Part shown: one piece after another, positions 38,467-50,455 of the stretch
Layout: the number at the start of each line of letters is the position of its first letter
Position numbering within the stretch: the stretch's first letter is position 1
Source of the DNA: Spirometra erinaceieuropaei
Taxonomy: Eukaryota; Platyhelminthes; Cestoda; Diphyllobothriidea; Diphyllobothriidae
Direction of reading: 5' to 3'
DNA length: 64,000 nt
Assembly: GCA_902702965.1 (NCBI GenBank)
Contig: CACRXP010000378.1
Span: forward strand, 1 to 64,000
Notes under the pieces: generated by a model
Told to the model about the DNA's origin: nothing
Database searches by the model: none
Seen by the model: only the letters and a program-made list of their open reading frames with translations
Position numbers and translations under genes: made by a program

Positions 38467-41309
38467 CAGTGAGTGATCGATCTTATGAAATTTTGGCCGA
38501 AATTCTGAAACTCGCATTCGATTTGGAAGGATTACTTAGTTGGGGTTGTATTTTTGATTATCATGCAGCATACTTCGGTAACATTTTCGGCTTGCCAGAA
38601 TGTCGGCTTTTGAATGCACTTAATTTCGATCTCCTGCATGAACTTCTCGCATTGGTTTTCGATGGTCCAATAAATTAAACTATATTTTATAGAGAACATG
38701 CACAAAAATATGTCTTTTAACTCATTCGGTTGTAAATCACGTCGATTTTACATTTTATGCTTGAAGACAGCGTATATTTAATTTTTTTAATGAGTTTTTA
38801 GCGATATGATTTTTAAGACCCTGCGATGTACAGTTAGTGACCTAACTGATGAAATGTGTCGAAATTTACGAATGATTGCCAGTCACTCGCAAACCGACAC
38901 CAATTCATGAGTCCGATTTCTATTTTAATTAAGTAAAAGTTTAAAAGAATTAAAAAAATAAAAGGAACATTAAGGGCCGCCTTGCGTTATTAAGAAAATC
39001 CGATGTGTTTTGAAAAGCGCAATACCCCGGAAACGTCAAAAATGGCTCTAATTAAGTAAAGTTCGTTTTTAGATGCATAGAATATATTCTCATACCAAAC
39101 ACGTAGTAAATAGGAAAGTAGAAATAAAATAACGTCTAAAAACATTGTTTTAGTGAAGTTTACATCTAAGTATCGTCTAATACATAGTGTGACTTCATAT
39201 ATGTCGGCTTTTCAACTGCCTACAATCTGGCTGTAGCTTCCAAAACAGTTTTTCAGTGTTTCATAACTTCCTCTACTTTTTAGAGTAAAATCAGATGAGT
39301 TTCAACATGAGAAGCTGGATTTTGTTTGATTTCGCCGATGGGGACGTCGTAGGATCAAAAGATTTCATAAGGTGGCATGCCATGAGGCCGGTTGGTGCCT
39401 AATAAATTTAAATAGAACTGACAGGCGTGATCGTAAACATACCATTTTGTGTTTATAGAGAGAACTTTTCTTCCGTTAAATTAATTTGTACTTTTTTTCA
39501 TTTTCGATTACGTTGTGTTTCAGATCGGCCTCGAAATATTGCTGAATACTTCATGATTTTCAGTGGTTTCACCCGATCTTCCATAAAGACAGATTCTGAG
39601 TTACCTGTCTGTTAAACACTCTGAATTAAGATTCTTCTTGAAGGCATTTACCGAATTAGTGAGAGTTCAGGCGCTCCTTTTCATGAAGATGGTCGTTCGG
39701 GTCACATTTGAAGACTAATTTAAACATCAAACTTTATTTTCGAGAAAAATGTCTGTCCACAACGAAAATCAGCAACGAATATGCCTTTGATCAATAAAAA
39801 AACTTTCCTTAATAAGTTACCTCTTTAAGAAGTGCTTTATTACTGTACTCTGTTGGCGGATCTCTGTGTACTTTGCCTTTTTGACGGTAAAGCCAAGTAA
39901 AAAGTTGACACTTTTGGCCGTCTCTTTCGCGATCCTGAGAAATACTAATAGATTTCTACCGTAAACGTAAGAACATGCCTTTTTCTATACATTGAGGTCA
40001 TTTCCACTGTTTTTGCTCGCTTTTATACTCAGTTCTTCAATTATGAATGCACGGCAGAACGCCCATATAAATTCTGATATTTCGCTAAAACTATTAATGT
40101 TTTGCTCGTTCTATTTCTGAATAAGATATGCTCAGAAGCTAAACTACACGACAATTAATGTTTCATATGTTTAAAGCTGGAAACAACCATTCCACAGTGG
40201 TCATCTGTGCGACATCAGGTAGAATTTTCCAAACGGCAAAAAAGTTTCAGCCTGCTTAAACGAAGGAATCTCTATCTTCGTTATTATTGCACTTTAGGTC
40301 ACCAAATCGCACAGATCTGCTAATTTGGCATTAAGGAATTGATAAAAAACCGTAGTTTTCTTAGCAGGTTGATAAACATGCTTAACATTGGACATGAAGT
40401 AAAATTTCTAGTCCGGCTAAATCTGTTTATTAAAACTCTCGAGGTTAAATTACTATCCTTTCAATTAAAAAGTCGCTCGGATGTGTAATTAGAGTCTAGG
40501 ACATGTATTAGCATAGGAAATTGCACGAATATATTCCAACGTCTATTTTCTCTAAACTTTCCCGATATTTTACTTCATCTAATTGCGTAAACATCATTTC
40601 CGCTCAAGAAAAGGACGTTTTATTGAAGGACGTGGGTGAGCAAACAAAATGCGCCACGTTAAAGACGTCCAGAAATTCGCTAAACAGCTTTCGTTATCAG
40701 ATTTCATGAGATAGGTCACGTACTGTATAGTCATACAGCATCGTACTCGTCTCTTTACCACTGCTCCTCATGAAATGTACACCATAGACGGCACTCATTG
40801 CAAAACTTCATGAAATCTAAATGGTATCTTCATAAAGGCATAAAAATAATAAATTATTTTACCTACACGGACAGCATGCGTTTTGAAGAAGGAATTCGCT
40901 AAAAGCTAATGCAACGGCTTATTAATATTTGGGAATTGAAAAACCCTTTAAAACCCAAATATGCCCTGTCTTTAAGCAAAAAATATAAAGTCGACGTGAT
41001 TTGCCCCCGAATGAGTAAAAGAGAGCATATTTTTGTGCATGTCCTCTACAAAATATAGTTGAATTTATAATACCATTGAAAATCAATGCGCAGAAGGCAT
41101 GCTGCTTAAGTAGTCATTTTTGACGAGTCTGGGGTTTGCAGGCAATTGAAAAAAAAGTGCATTCAAAAGTCGACATCTTGGCGAGCCAGAATTATTACTG
41201 GATTATGCCGCATGTTACTCAGTAATACAACCCGACCTTAGTAATCCTTGCAAATCGAAAGCGCGTTTCAGAATTTCGGCTTACATTTCATGAGATCGGT
41301 CACTCAGTG
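38467..41309. mobile_element. Family A element A8, split by B3
   Basis: The left piece (38,467-38,828) starts CAGTGAGTGATCGATCTTAT and the right piece (40,728-41,309) ends ATGAGATCGGTCACTCAGTG; read as reverse complements they match over the first 70 or so bases, including GCCGAAATTCTGAAAC. TA flanks both ends (38,465-38,466; 41,310-41,311). Without the inserted B3, the element is about 944 bp, the same as A5 (928 bp). The variant terminus (GAGTGAYCGATC) marks a subfamily. Confidence 0.75.
38831..40725. mobile_element. Family B element B3, TA-flanked, inserted in A8
   Basis: Starts CAGTTAGTGACCTAACTGAT and ends ATGAGATAGGTCACGTACTG, a terminal inverted repeat of about 27 bp. TA at 38,829-38,830 and 40,726-40,727 flanks it. 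Length is 1,895 bp. Interior landmarks shared with the other B copies are CGCAAACCGACACCAA, TTTAGTGAAGTTTACATCTA, GATTTCGCCGATGG and TGCTGAATACTTCATGATTT. No frame longer than about 62 codons occurs, so there is no transposase. Confidence 0.75.
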
Positions 41310-41599
41310 TACTTTAGAACTGGAACGCACAATACACTAACATTTTCGGCAAAATAGCTTTATTTAGATGACAACTCTCCTGTGCGCCAACAATAGTAAA
41401 AGAGGGCCTAAAAGTGAGCAATGATAGCGAAAACGGATGAAGTTTACAGAGAAAGACATGTTCTTAGCTCTTTGTTCGAAAAAAATATCAATATTATTTA
41501 GTGCCATGAAAGAAGAGGCCAAAAGTGCCCAATTCTTTCTAAGCTTCACCGTGTAAAAATATAAAGTACACGGATATCTGTCGACAGAATGCAGAATTA

Positions 41600-43858
41600 A
41601 AAAAGCCCTTAAAAGTTCTTACCGCAGAAACTCTGAAAAGATACGCTGAGAATCAACTGGAAAGTACCCTCGTAAAGATAGAAGAACTGAAACGTCACGT
41701 GGGTCAACGCACAGCCGTCCTAGACACCCTGACAGACGACGAAAGACAAGAGTTCGACAGGTACACTCAATCCATAGGAAGGAAACGCAGAGAGGCAAAA
41801 AGTTCTGCGCTCCCTAGAAGTGTACATGAAATGAAACCACAATCACGGTTTCCGAAAGATCCAAGTCGGTACGTACACAACCTTATATGACACTTGATAA
41901 AACATCACTTGAAGCATTATCCCTTGGTCCTAAGTTTTGCATACCTCGTCGAAAAGTTAATCAGTTAGAATTGGAAACTCAGTTCGAGAACCTATGGAAC
42001 CAAACCTATGATCTAGTGCCCACTTCCACAGACAGTATCCAACACTTTAAATCAACATTGGTGAATTGCAGTTATCAGTACCTGAACAAGGGGCCAAAAA
42101 GTCGGGGATTGCTGACAAAAGCGCATGTGGAAAAGTTAAAAGAACTTCGAGAGAACAAAGATATCTTGGTAACTAGACCGGACAAAGGAACAGGCGTCGT
42201 TATAATGAACAGATCGGACTACGTAGCGATGCTACAGTCCATATTATCAGACCAGAAGAAATTCAGGAAGGCAGACAAAGAAAAGGATTGCACGGAAGAA
42301 GTAGAGAGGAAACTGACTGACTGTCTAAGAAGGCTCCACACAGGGGGTCACATAACCGACCGTGACCTAGAACACCTCCGACCAGTTGGCACACATATCC
42401 CTCGACTATATGGTCTACCTAAGATCCATAAGGAAGGCCTGCCAGTCCGCCCAATCCTAGACATGCGAAACTCTCCGTATCATGCGATAGCAAAGTGGCT
42501 AGCAGAGAAACTCAAGCCCGTACAGCGTCAGCTAGCACCACGCAGCTACCGAGATACCTTTGAATTCATTGACGACATCAAAGACCTTAACGTCAATGGC
42601 ATGGTGATGTTCTCGCTAGACGTCTCATCACTTTTTACAAACGTTCCGGTCACCGAGACAGTTGATTACATCTGTGATTTTCTATCTGCCAGTCAGCAGG
42701 AAATAGGACTCCCGACGAAGGCACTCAAGGAACTGTTACTAAAATGCACATAAAATGTGCAGTTCCTGTTCGACAACCAACTCTATACACAAGTGGACGG
42801 CGTTGCTATGGGCTCACCCCTTGGACCTCTCCTAGCAGATGTCTTCATGGGCAAATTAGAGCGACTCCAACTAAGCGATCAGATCGATAAGATTAAACAT
42901 TACGGTCGCTACGTTGATGATATATTTGCAATTGCCACTGCAGAAACCGACGTAGCTACCCTCTTAGATGCGGCAAATCAGGCACATCCGTCGATCAAAT
43001 TCACGCTGGAGATCGAAACGGCCGGTTCGCTCCCTTTCTTAGATGTTCTTCTAAGCAGGAGACCTGACGGCAGTGTCCGAAGAAGCGTCTATCGGAAGAA
43101 AACCTGGTCTGGACAATACACGAACTTTGCCAGTTTCGTACCCCTCCAACAAAAAACGAAATCTAGTCCGATGTCTGGCACAAAGAGCAAGAAAAATTTG
43201 CTCAACAGATAGCATCGAGGAGGAGCTCAGAAAAATCCAGGACTTCCTTCGAGAAAACGGGTATCCTGACAGGTTCATTACAAAGAACATTGTCGAAAGA
43301 CCGGTTAAACCCGCCACACCGACCGCTGAAAAGAAAACTTTGTTCCTCAAAGTCCCTTTCCAAGGGGACGCGACGAGTGAACTCCTTAGGAGACGCCTTG
43401 ATCAAGCTGTCTCGCGAAACTTCCCAGCAGCAAGGGTTCAAATATCATTCTCTACTAACCCTATTTTACTCGGAGAAGGTAAGGATAAGTTGCCACCGCA
43501 GACCACCTCAATGTGCATATATTCCTTCACTTGCTCCTGTGGAGCAGGTTATATTGGTCGCACGAGTCGGCGCTTATCCAAAAGAATACGCGAACACCTC
43601 CCGGCATGGCTAGGAAAAGGCGAAACGAGGAGTATAAGCAGCGCCATTCTCGCGCATGTCGTCGATTCCGGACATCGTGTGGACCCCAACGAAGCTTTTC
43701 GTGTGATTTATAAGGTCCCATCGAGCTACCCTAAGCTACTAGGCCAGCGCCTGTTAGCGACAGCGGAAGCGGCCGCCATTAAGTTACGAAAGCCAACCTT
43801 ATGCGCTCAGAAGAACCACGTTCAGGCTCCGCGCCTACAGTGGTCGACGGCTGACTAA
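41600..43858 (+). pseudogene. Penelope-like retroelement ORF (reverse transcriptase + GIY-YIG endonuclease), copy 1, broken
   Basis: PLE polyprotein copying RNA into DNA at a nick made by its own GIY-YIG nuclease. The visible order is: an N-terminal part (to about 41,885); a block with DKGTGVVIMNRSDY (from 42,181); LYGLPKIHK (about 42,405); motif A FSLDVSSLF (about 42,610); QVDGVAMGSPLGPLLADVF (about 42,790); the catalytic YVDD (42,910-42,921); FLDVLLSRR; then the nuclease with CIYSFTCSCGAGYIGRTSRR (from 43,513), REH and the AHVVDSGHR segment, ending at TAA 43,856-43,858. Three lesions are seen: a frame change near 41,885, an in-frame TAA at 42,751-42,753 and a frame change in the A-run near 43,150. 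The YVDD, GIY-YIG and nuclease His/Arg residues are intact. The 5' limit is unclear, because the frame stays open to the left of 41,600 without recognisable similarity. The whole copy is probably 5' truncated. Confidence 0.93.
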
Positions 43859-44110
43859 CGGTGCAACTCCCCCCGCGCACTTGCGCTCTCACCCCGCCCT
43901 TGACAATGACTATTATTACCCCCACCCCCTCCCCCACAGTCCCCACCCCGCCTTTGTTTAAGGAGTACTTTTATCGACTTCTCTTATCGCTTGCATGTTT
44001 TACTTCTACCCCGTTCCTATATAACTGTACGAGAATTTATCGAAAGCTACGTATGCTCGCCAACTCGTCTTCTGATTACTGCTATGGGAATTTTCGCAAC
44101 TCTAGAAGTT
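43859..44110 (+). mobile_element. PLE copy 1, 3' untranslated tail
   Basis: C-rich sequence (runs of CCCCACCCC type) followed by TTCCTATATAACTGTACGAG, then GAATTTATCGAAAGCTACGT and CTCGTCTTCTGATTACTGCT. The same order recurs at 47.2-47.4 kb, near 27.13-27.2 kb and, on the minus strand, at 53.4-53.5 kb, so it is part of the element rather than host flank. It encodes no protein. Confidence 0.7.
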
Positions 44111-44849
44111 GAATTATACGAGAACGTTTTCGAACTAATTATAAGCATATTTGCTGTTGACCTTTGCTGAGGACGTTTATTGTATTCGACGATAAGGTTA
44201 TGCCTTTAAAGTCGCCCTCATATGTGACCCAATAAACCTCCAGCATGAAAATAAACGCTAAAATATTCATTTTTGTGGTAAATGTCTTCAAGACTTATCT
44301 TATTTTATAGGTTTTATCGAACATATGATATAGAACCTGTTTTTATGGAAAATCGATTGAAAACACCAAAAATCATCAAGTATTCGGCGGTTTTTAAGGC
44401 CTGTATGAAACTCTTCTTACTCTAGAACAAACAGAAAGTTTTATTTAGCTACACAGAAAAAAGCTTTCGTTGCATACAGTAAACGGCATGTTCACGATTA
44501 CGCATACCAACCTCATTTAGATTTATTAATCGCTGACCTGCCTGGCAGCATAAGCCCTTATGACATCTTTTATTCATATGGTGTCCGTATCAACGAAACT
44601 AATCAAAATCCCGTTTGCCTTATTGAACCGCCTCTCGATCAATCCAAAAATATAATGAATAAAACGAATCCTAGGGACTCCATTTTACAGTATATATCCT
44701 GAATATAGCTATTGCCAAACCGTTAATCCTGAACTAATACTAATTCCTGAAGGATATTTAAATATAGACTTCATTAAAATATTCTCAGAGGTTACTCTAC
44801 ATGTGCTGTCATATTTACTTAGTGAACTGCATAGACAGGCTTACTCATG
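44111..44849. other. Non-coding between PLE copy 1 and B4
   Basis: A/T-rich, no recognised content. Confidence 0.5.
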
Positions 44850-46953
44850 GGCAGGCCTAACTCATAAAAAGTGCCGAAATTTGCGAACGATTGCCAATCA
44901 CTCAAAAACCGACACCAACTCATAGGTCCAATATCTATGAAAAGTAAGTGCAACTTTAAAAGTATTGAAAACATAAAAGAAATACTAAAGATACTGTTGC
45001 GTTGCTTCGAAATGCGTTTTTTTTTGTAAAAGCGCAAAATTTCCGAAAACTTCAAAAATGGCTACGATTGAGTAAACTTCTTTTTTAGATGTGAGGAATG
45101 TCTTCTCGTGCGAAAACGAAGTAAATATGAAAGTGCAGATAAAATACCGTATAGAATAGTGTTTTAGTGAAGTTCGCATCTGAATATCCTTTATGAATTG
45201 GTGTAAGTTCCTATATGTCGTCATGTCAACAGCCTACATTCTGAATACAGATTCCAAAACAGTTTTCCGCGGATTCGTGGTATTCTTAACTGCTTTGAGT
45301 TGGATGGAATGCGATATATCATGTAAAAAGGGCGCTTGCCTGACTTCACCGATGAGGAGGTCGTAGGAGCATTTGTTTTCATAAGGCCACATGCTGCCAG
45401 GCCAATGGTTAACTAATAAATCTAAATAGAATTGACAGGCGTGATGGTAAATATCTTAATTTTTGTTTATAGAGAGAACCGTTCTCCGTAAAATCACTTT
45501 GCTATTTCTTTCGTTTTGCTTTACGTCCACTTTCAGATCGGCCCTGAAATATTGCTGAATACTTCATGATTTTCAGCGATTTCCCCGGGTCGTCCATAAA
45601 CACAGATTCTCCTTCATGCATTTGTTAAAAACTTCGAAATAAAATACTTTTGAAAGAATTTACCGAATAATCGACTTTGGGACGTTCTTCTTTATGAAGG
45701 GTGTTGTTTGGGTAACATTTAAAGACACATCCTATTCATGAAACTTCATTTTCAAATGTAACGGTCGTCCACAACGAAATTCAGCAGCAAGGATCTGTTC
45801 GATCAATCAGAAAACTCTTTCTTATAAGTTACCTGTTCAAGAAGTGCTTTAATACTGCACTTAACCTACGGATCTCTGTGTACTTTGCGTTTTTGCACGG
45901 CGAGACTTAATAAGACATTTGATACCTTTGGCCGTTTCTTTCACGTTCGTGAACAAGCCTATTATTTTTCTGCTGTAAACGAATAAGATGCCTTTCTCTA
46001 TATATAGCGGACGTTTCCACCGTTTGAGCTCAATTCTAGAGTTTACTTTGCAGTCACGACTGCACGGCAGAGTGCTCTTATGAATTCTGGCAATTTGCTG
46101 AAACTGTTAATGTGTTGCTTGTTCCATTTCCGCATAAGGTATTACAGACAGAAGCTAGATCACACGACAAATAATGTTTCATATGTTCAAAACCGTTTCC
46201 AAACGGCAAAACAATTCCATCTCATTTTAACGAAAGATTCCCTGTGTGAGTTTACTGCACCTCAGGGCACCAAATCGCACAGAAATGATAATATGTCTTC
46301 TAAAAATCAATAAAACATTTGGCTTTCTTAAAGAACTCTTTTTGCAAGCACGCTGATAACCACGGTAAGTATCGGACAACAAAGGAATTTTGAAGTACGG
46401 CAACCTCGTTCGTTAACACTCTCGTGAGTAAATTGCTCTCCTTTCAATGAAAAAACTCGTTCAGATGCCCATCAAAGATTAGAACATGTATTATCATAGG
46501 AAATTGCACGAATATATAGCAGCGTCCATCTTCGCCAAAATTAATTACTATGTTGCTTGATATAATTAAGTGAACACAATGCCTGTACAGGAAAAAGACA
46601 TTTTACTAAAGTGACTGGATAAATAAACAACATTTAAGACGTCCAGAAATTTTCACATCTGTTTCCGTTATCAGGTTCCATGAGACAGATCACGTACTAC
46701 GTGTTTTTACAAAAATGAAGTTTGCACAATTACAACAATTTTGACTTATCCTAAAACCTCCCCCTTTCTGAAAAATATTCTTATTTGTAAACAGCGGAAC
46801 ATGACGTTAAATACCATACCTTTATCGTCTTCAATTCCCTTGAAGCTGTTCTTTATTAATGCAGATATTGGGTCCGTGCTTTGGTGTCCGTTTGCGAGTG
46901 ATTAGCACTCATTCCTGAATTTGGACACCTTTTATGAGTTAGGTAACCTACTG
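44850..46953. mobile_element. Family B element B4
   Basis: Left end CAGGCCTAACTCATAAAAAG, followed by CAATCACTCAAAAACCGACA; the right end (46,850-46,953) is the inverted copy of this, ending TATGAGTTAGGTAACCTACTG before TA. An inner B-type terminus (TTCCATGAGACAGATCACGT) lies near 46,695, so the last 250 bp may be an added inverted end or the remnant of a second element. The interior matches B3 over most of its length. Confidence 0.65.
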
Positions 46954-46955
46954 TA

Positions 46956-47400
46956 CTTTTTTCGCACTAGTAAACACTTACCTCGGCATGGTTAAGGAGG
47001 GGAAAGATTGAAGGCCTAAACAGCGCAACACCTGCACATATTGTTGATTCCGAGCATCTTCTGGACCCCAACGCATCCTTCCGCAGGGCCATTGGCTGCA
47101 GATGCTACCGTTAGCCAGTGTTTGCGCATAGAAGAACTTAGTACAGGCTACTCACCTGCTGTTGCCCAAGGTCAATTTTCCGCCGCACGCGCTCTCATCT
47201 GACCCATTCCCCCCTTCCTCTTATTCCTGTCTACCTCCCCCTGTTCCCACGTCCGATTTATACGGAAAGACAAAACCGCAATCAACTTCTTTTACCTCCC
47301 GCATGTTCTACTCAAACCCCGTTCCCATATAAATTTGCCGACCACATGAAACGTTATCGAAATCACACACATGCCCGCCCGTCTGTTTTCTAAACATTTC
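46956..47400 (+). pseudogene. Penelope-like retroelement, copy 4: nuclease remnant and 3' tail
   Basis: From about 46,970 the sequence aligns with the PLE nuclease: AAACACTTACCTCGGCATGG (the EHLPAW segment), a decayed AAILAH/DSEH region with GACCCCAACGCATCCTTCCG (DPNEAFR), a deletion, then a remnant of the C-terminal block (ATAGAAGAACTTAGTACAGG) and the C-rich 3' tail with CCCGTTCCCATATAAATTTG near 47,325. No continuous frame survives. It begins immediately after a B-family terminus at 46,953. Confidence 0.7.
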
Positions 47401-47669
47401 ATTTTGCTTTAATATATAGTCCGATACGTACGATGGACTTACATCCTATTGCAAGCGACCTTGCGCTTAATTTTGGGGAGTACCGATTTTTTTTTGGGCT
47501 TTAATTCCACTTGTCACAGCAACCTTAGCCTTCCTGGTCCTAAACGCAGCGCTAACCATCACGACCCAAATTCTAGCCTTGACCTTCATGACTCCAAACT
47601 TAACACCAACCCCAGACCTAATCCCCTTGAATTTAGTGCAAAGCAACGTGCAATACTGAGGGGTACTTA

Positions 47670-48564
47670 AAGTAGGTGTGGTAACTCATGAAATGTTAAC
47701 CAAAAATCTGAAATGCGTTTCCGTCTCGAAAAAAAATTACCTAAGGAGGCTTTTAAAATTAATCAGCACGCAGCATAATTCTAAAATAATTCAATACCTT
47801 CAGGATGTCGATTTTCGAAAGAACTTTCTGAAACGCATGCAAAAATGACATTCAGTAAAAAAGACTACTTAAGTAGCAGGAATGTTACCCACTGGAAAAC
47901 ATGCATAAAATATTCCTTCTTTTGTTCATTCGGTAGAAAATTGCGTCTTCCTCCAATTTTGCATCGAAAAGCAGGGTAAAATTCGGCTCTAATACCGTGA
48001 AATGTTCGTTCTTGACACATCGTGTCACTTCATTTACTAAGGTTGCTTATAAAGTTTGCAATAGGGATCGATTCCACTGCTAAATTTATGAAACCCATAT
48101 AGTCCTATCTTTCTGCCGTAGAGAAATGTGTGGTTTGCCCTACGCGGAAAATATACGGCTTGTAGTTTGGGAACCCTAAAGACAAGTGTAACGGCGGGTT
48201 GGATCCATAATTATTCGGGAACTGAAAAAGTTTTTGAAAACCAAAAGAGGATGTAACTTTTTACCGAATGAAGAAAAGAATGAATATTTTATCCGTGTTT
48301 TCCAAGGAATATAATTGAGTTTTTAAGAGCATCCAAAATTACTGAGGAAAATGCATGCTACGTAAGTAGTTTTTTTTGTAGATTTTACATTTTGCATGCA
48401 GCCGAAAAGAAGCTCTTTCGAAAGCCGACAATCTGAGGTAACTTAATTATTATAGAATTATGTTGCACAATGATCTGTTTTACAACCTTATTTAATTAAC
48501 CTTTTCAAAACAAGAACGCATTTTGGAACTTATTTTGACATTTCATGAGTTAGCCCACCTACTG
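47670..48564. mobile_element. Family A element A4
   Basis: Left end AAGTAGGTGTGGTAACTCAT and right end ATGAGTTAGCCCACCTACTG are inverted repeats. Inner arm marks (AAATGCGTTTCCGTCTCG, AATATTCCTTCTTTTG, GCATGCAGCCGAAAAG) match A3 and A5. Length is 895 bp. The flanking TA on the right has decayed to TT. Confidence 0.8.
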
Positions 48565-49272
48565 TTTAAGCTAAGACTCCAACGAGTGAAATCAACAGAT
48601 GGCCGGAAAGAAACTGAATCAGGGAATATAATGTCAATATGTACGTTATGTATATATGTATGTATGACACAGGAAAAGGTGCCTAACAAAGTTAAATGAA
48701 TCCCGCACTCATTGTGGATGTCCGTTTATGGACGGAACCTAAGTGGAATGCATAGCCGTCTGATGTTCACACATGCCTTTGCGAGATAACTGAAAGTCCG
48801 TGTGACCACTATGGGTGAACTTTCCAAAACCTTCCACGCATCCCGGAAATCGTCCTGGATGATGCGACATAGTCAATCAGGCCTTGCTCTATGAAGTTGT
48901 AACGGCTATTTTTTATATTTTTTATGAACGGGTAGAAGAAGCCTTTGTTGAACGCCGGTGATTCACAGTCTATGAACGCACAATTTGGTCAACTATTTTG
49001 TGTGGGACGCATGCTGATGGATTTTAGTCAACTGGAGAGCACATTCTTACTTCTAGGAATATACGTGGCACACTTTCTTATCCTCCCAGGCATTGGATTT
49101 ACTTCAACAGATCGGAAAGTGGGGCGCTCAGCAAGTTTCCGAACAAAGTCCAGATCGCATTTCCGTACTCTTTGGTTTCGATGTCGCAAATGTCCTCCTT
49201 ATTCTTTAGACGATGCAAGTTTCTTCTAAATGAGCAAAGAAGTGGGTTTTTGTCCATTTCTTCAATGAAATA
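48565..49272. other. Non-coding; right end probably diverged left part of A6
   Basis: The last 50 bases resemble the A interior; the remainder is unrecognised. The 94-codon frame at 48,945 has no family features. Confidence 0.4.
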
Positions 49273-49274
49273 TA

Positions 49275-50202
49275 CAGTAGATGGGATAACTCATGGAATG
49301 TCAACCGAAACTCCAAAACGCGTCTTCATTTCGAAAGGATTAATTAAATAGGGTTGTAAAACTAATCATTGTGCAGCATCATTCAATAATTTCTGTTACC
49401 TGCAAATGCCGACTTTCGAAAGGACTTCCTTTGGTTGCATGCAGAAGTTATTCTCCGTAAAAAACTGGCCACTTAAGTAGCATGCATGTTCCTCATTTAC
49501 TTTCGATTATCCTAAAAATTCAGTTATATTTCATGGTAATATGCATAAAAGTATTCCATATTTCGCTCAATCGGGCGAATGACGTTTTCTTCCAATTTAA
49601 CACTCGAAGGAAGGGCATAATTCGATTTTCAGAAAATTATTCAATTCCCGAATAATTTTGAACCTGACCTGTCGTTACACTTGTATTCAGGGTTTCTAAA
49701 CTACAAGCCGTACACTTTGCGCGTACGGAAAACCCATTTCTCTACGGTATTAAAAGGAGACTATATGAGGTTCTAAAAATTCAGCACTAGGTTTGATCCA
49801 TACTGTTAACTTAACAAGCCACGTTTGTAGACGCAGAGATATGTCGTTTTATGAACGGCCATGTCACGGTTTTAAAAAACCTCACAATTAGAAACTTTTT
49901 TCAAAACCGAAGTATACCCTTCCTTCGAGTATCCTATTAGAAAAAGACGTCATTTTTTACCGAATGAGTAAAAGGTTGAATATTTTCATGCGTATTTCCA
50001 TGAAATATAATTGAATTGTTGAGGGCAGCGAAATTCAATAAGAAAAATTCATGTCAGTTAAGTAGTCATTTTTTACGGAGTATAGTTTCTGCTAATTATG
50101 CTTCATGATGATTAGTTTCACCATCCTATTTAATTAATCTTTTCGAATTGAAGACGCATTTCGGAATTTCGGTTGACATTTCACGAGTTAGCCCATCTAC
50201 TG
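49275..50202. mobile_element. Family A element A5, TA-flanked, nested in A6
   Basis: Starts CAGTAGATGGGATAACTCAT and ends with GAGTTAGCCCATCTACTG; both sides are flanked by TA (49,273-49,274 and 50,203-50,204). Length is 928 bp with inverted arms as in A3. Removing it together with one TA rejoins ATGAAATA and TAATTGAATTT, which is the uninterrupted interior sequence of other A copies. TA targets and duplications are the mark of the IS630-Tc1-mariner/pogo superfamily, but no transposase is present. Confidence 0.85.
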
Positions 50203-50204
50203 TA

Positions 50205-50455
50205 ATTGAATTTTTAAGGGCATTGAAAATCAGTGAGTAAAATTCATGCTGCTTAAGTAGTCATTTTTTACAGAGCGCAGTTTTCGGCGCGGCCGAAAGG
50301 AAGTTCGTACGAAAGGCGGCATCTCGAGGTGACTGAATTATAATAGAATTATGCTGTACGATGATTACTTCCAAAATTCTACTTAAGCAATCTTTTCGAA
50401 ACGAACACGCATTTCAGAATTTCGGTTAACATTTCATGAGTTAGCACACCTGCTG
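50205..50455. mobile_element. Family A element A6, right part
   Basis: Right arm of an A element starting at the ATTGAATTTTTAAGGGCATT interior and ending in TTAGCACACCTGCTG before TA. Its left part lies on the other side of A5, where the flank TTCTTCAATGAAATA matches the A interior. The remainder of the left part (before about 49,220) is too diverged to trace. Confidence 0.75.

Noticed and set aside
41687..41698. CTGAAACGTCAC resembling the hammerhead GAAACGTC segment
   Set aside because: It lies within the PLE coding frame and lacks an upstream CTGANGA core.
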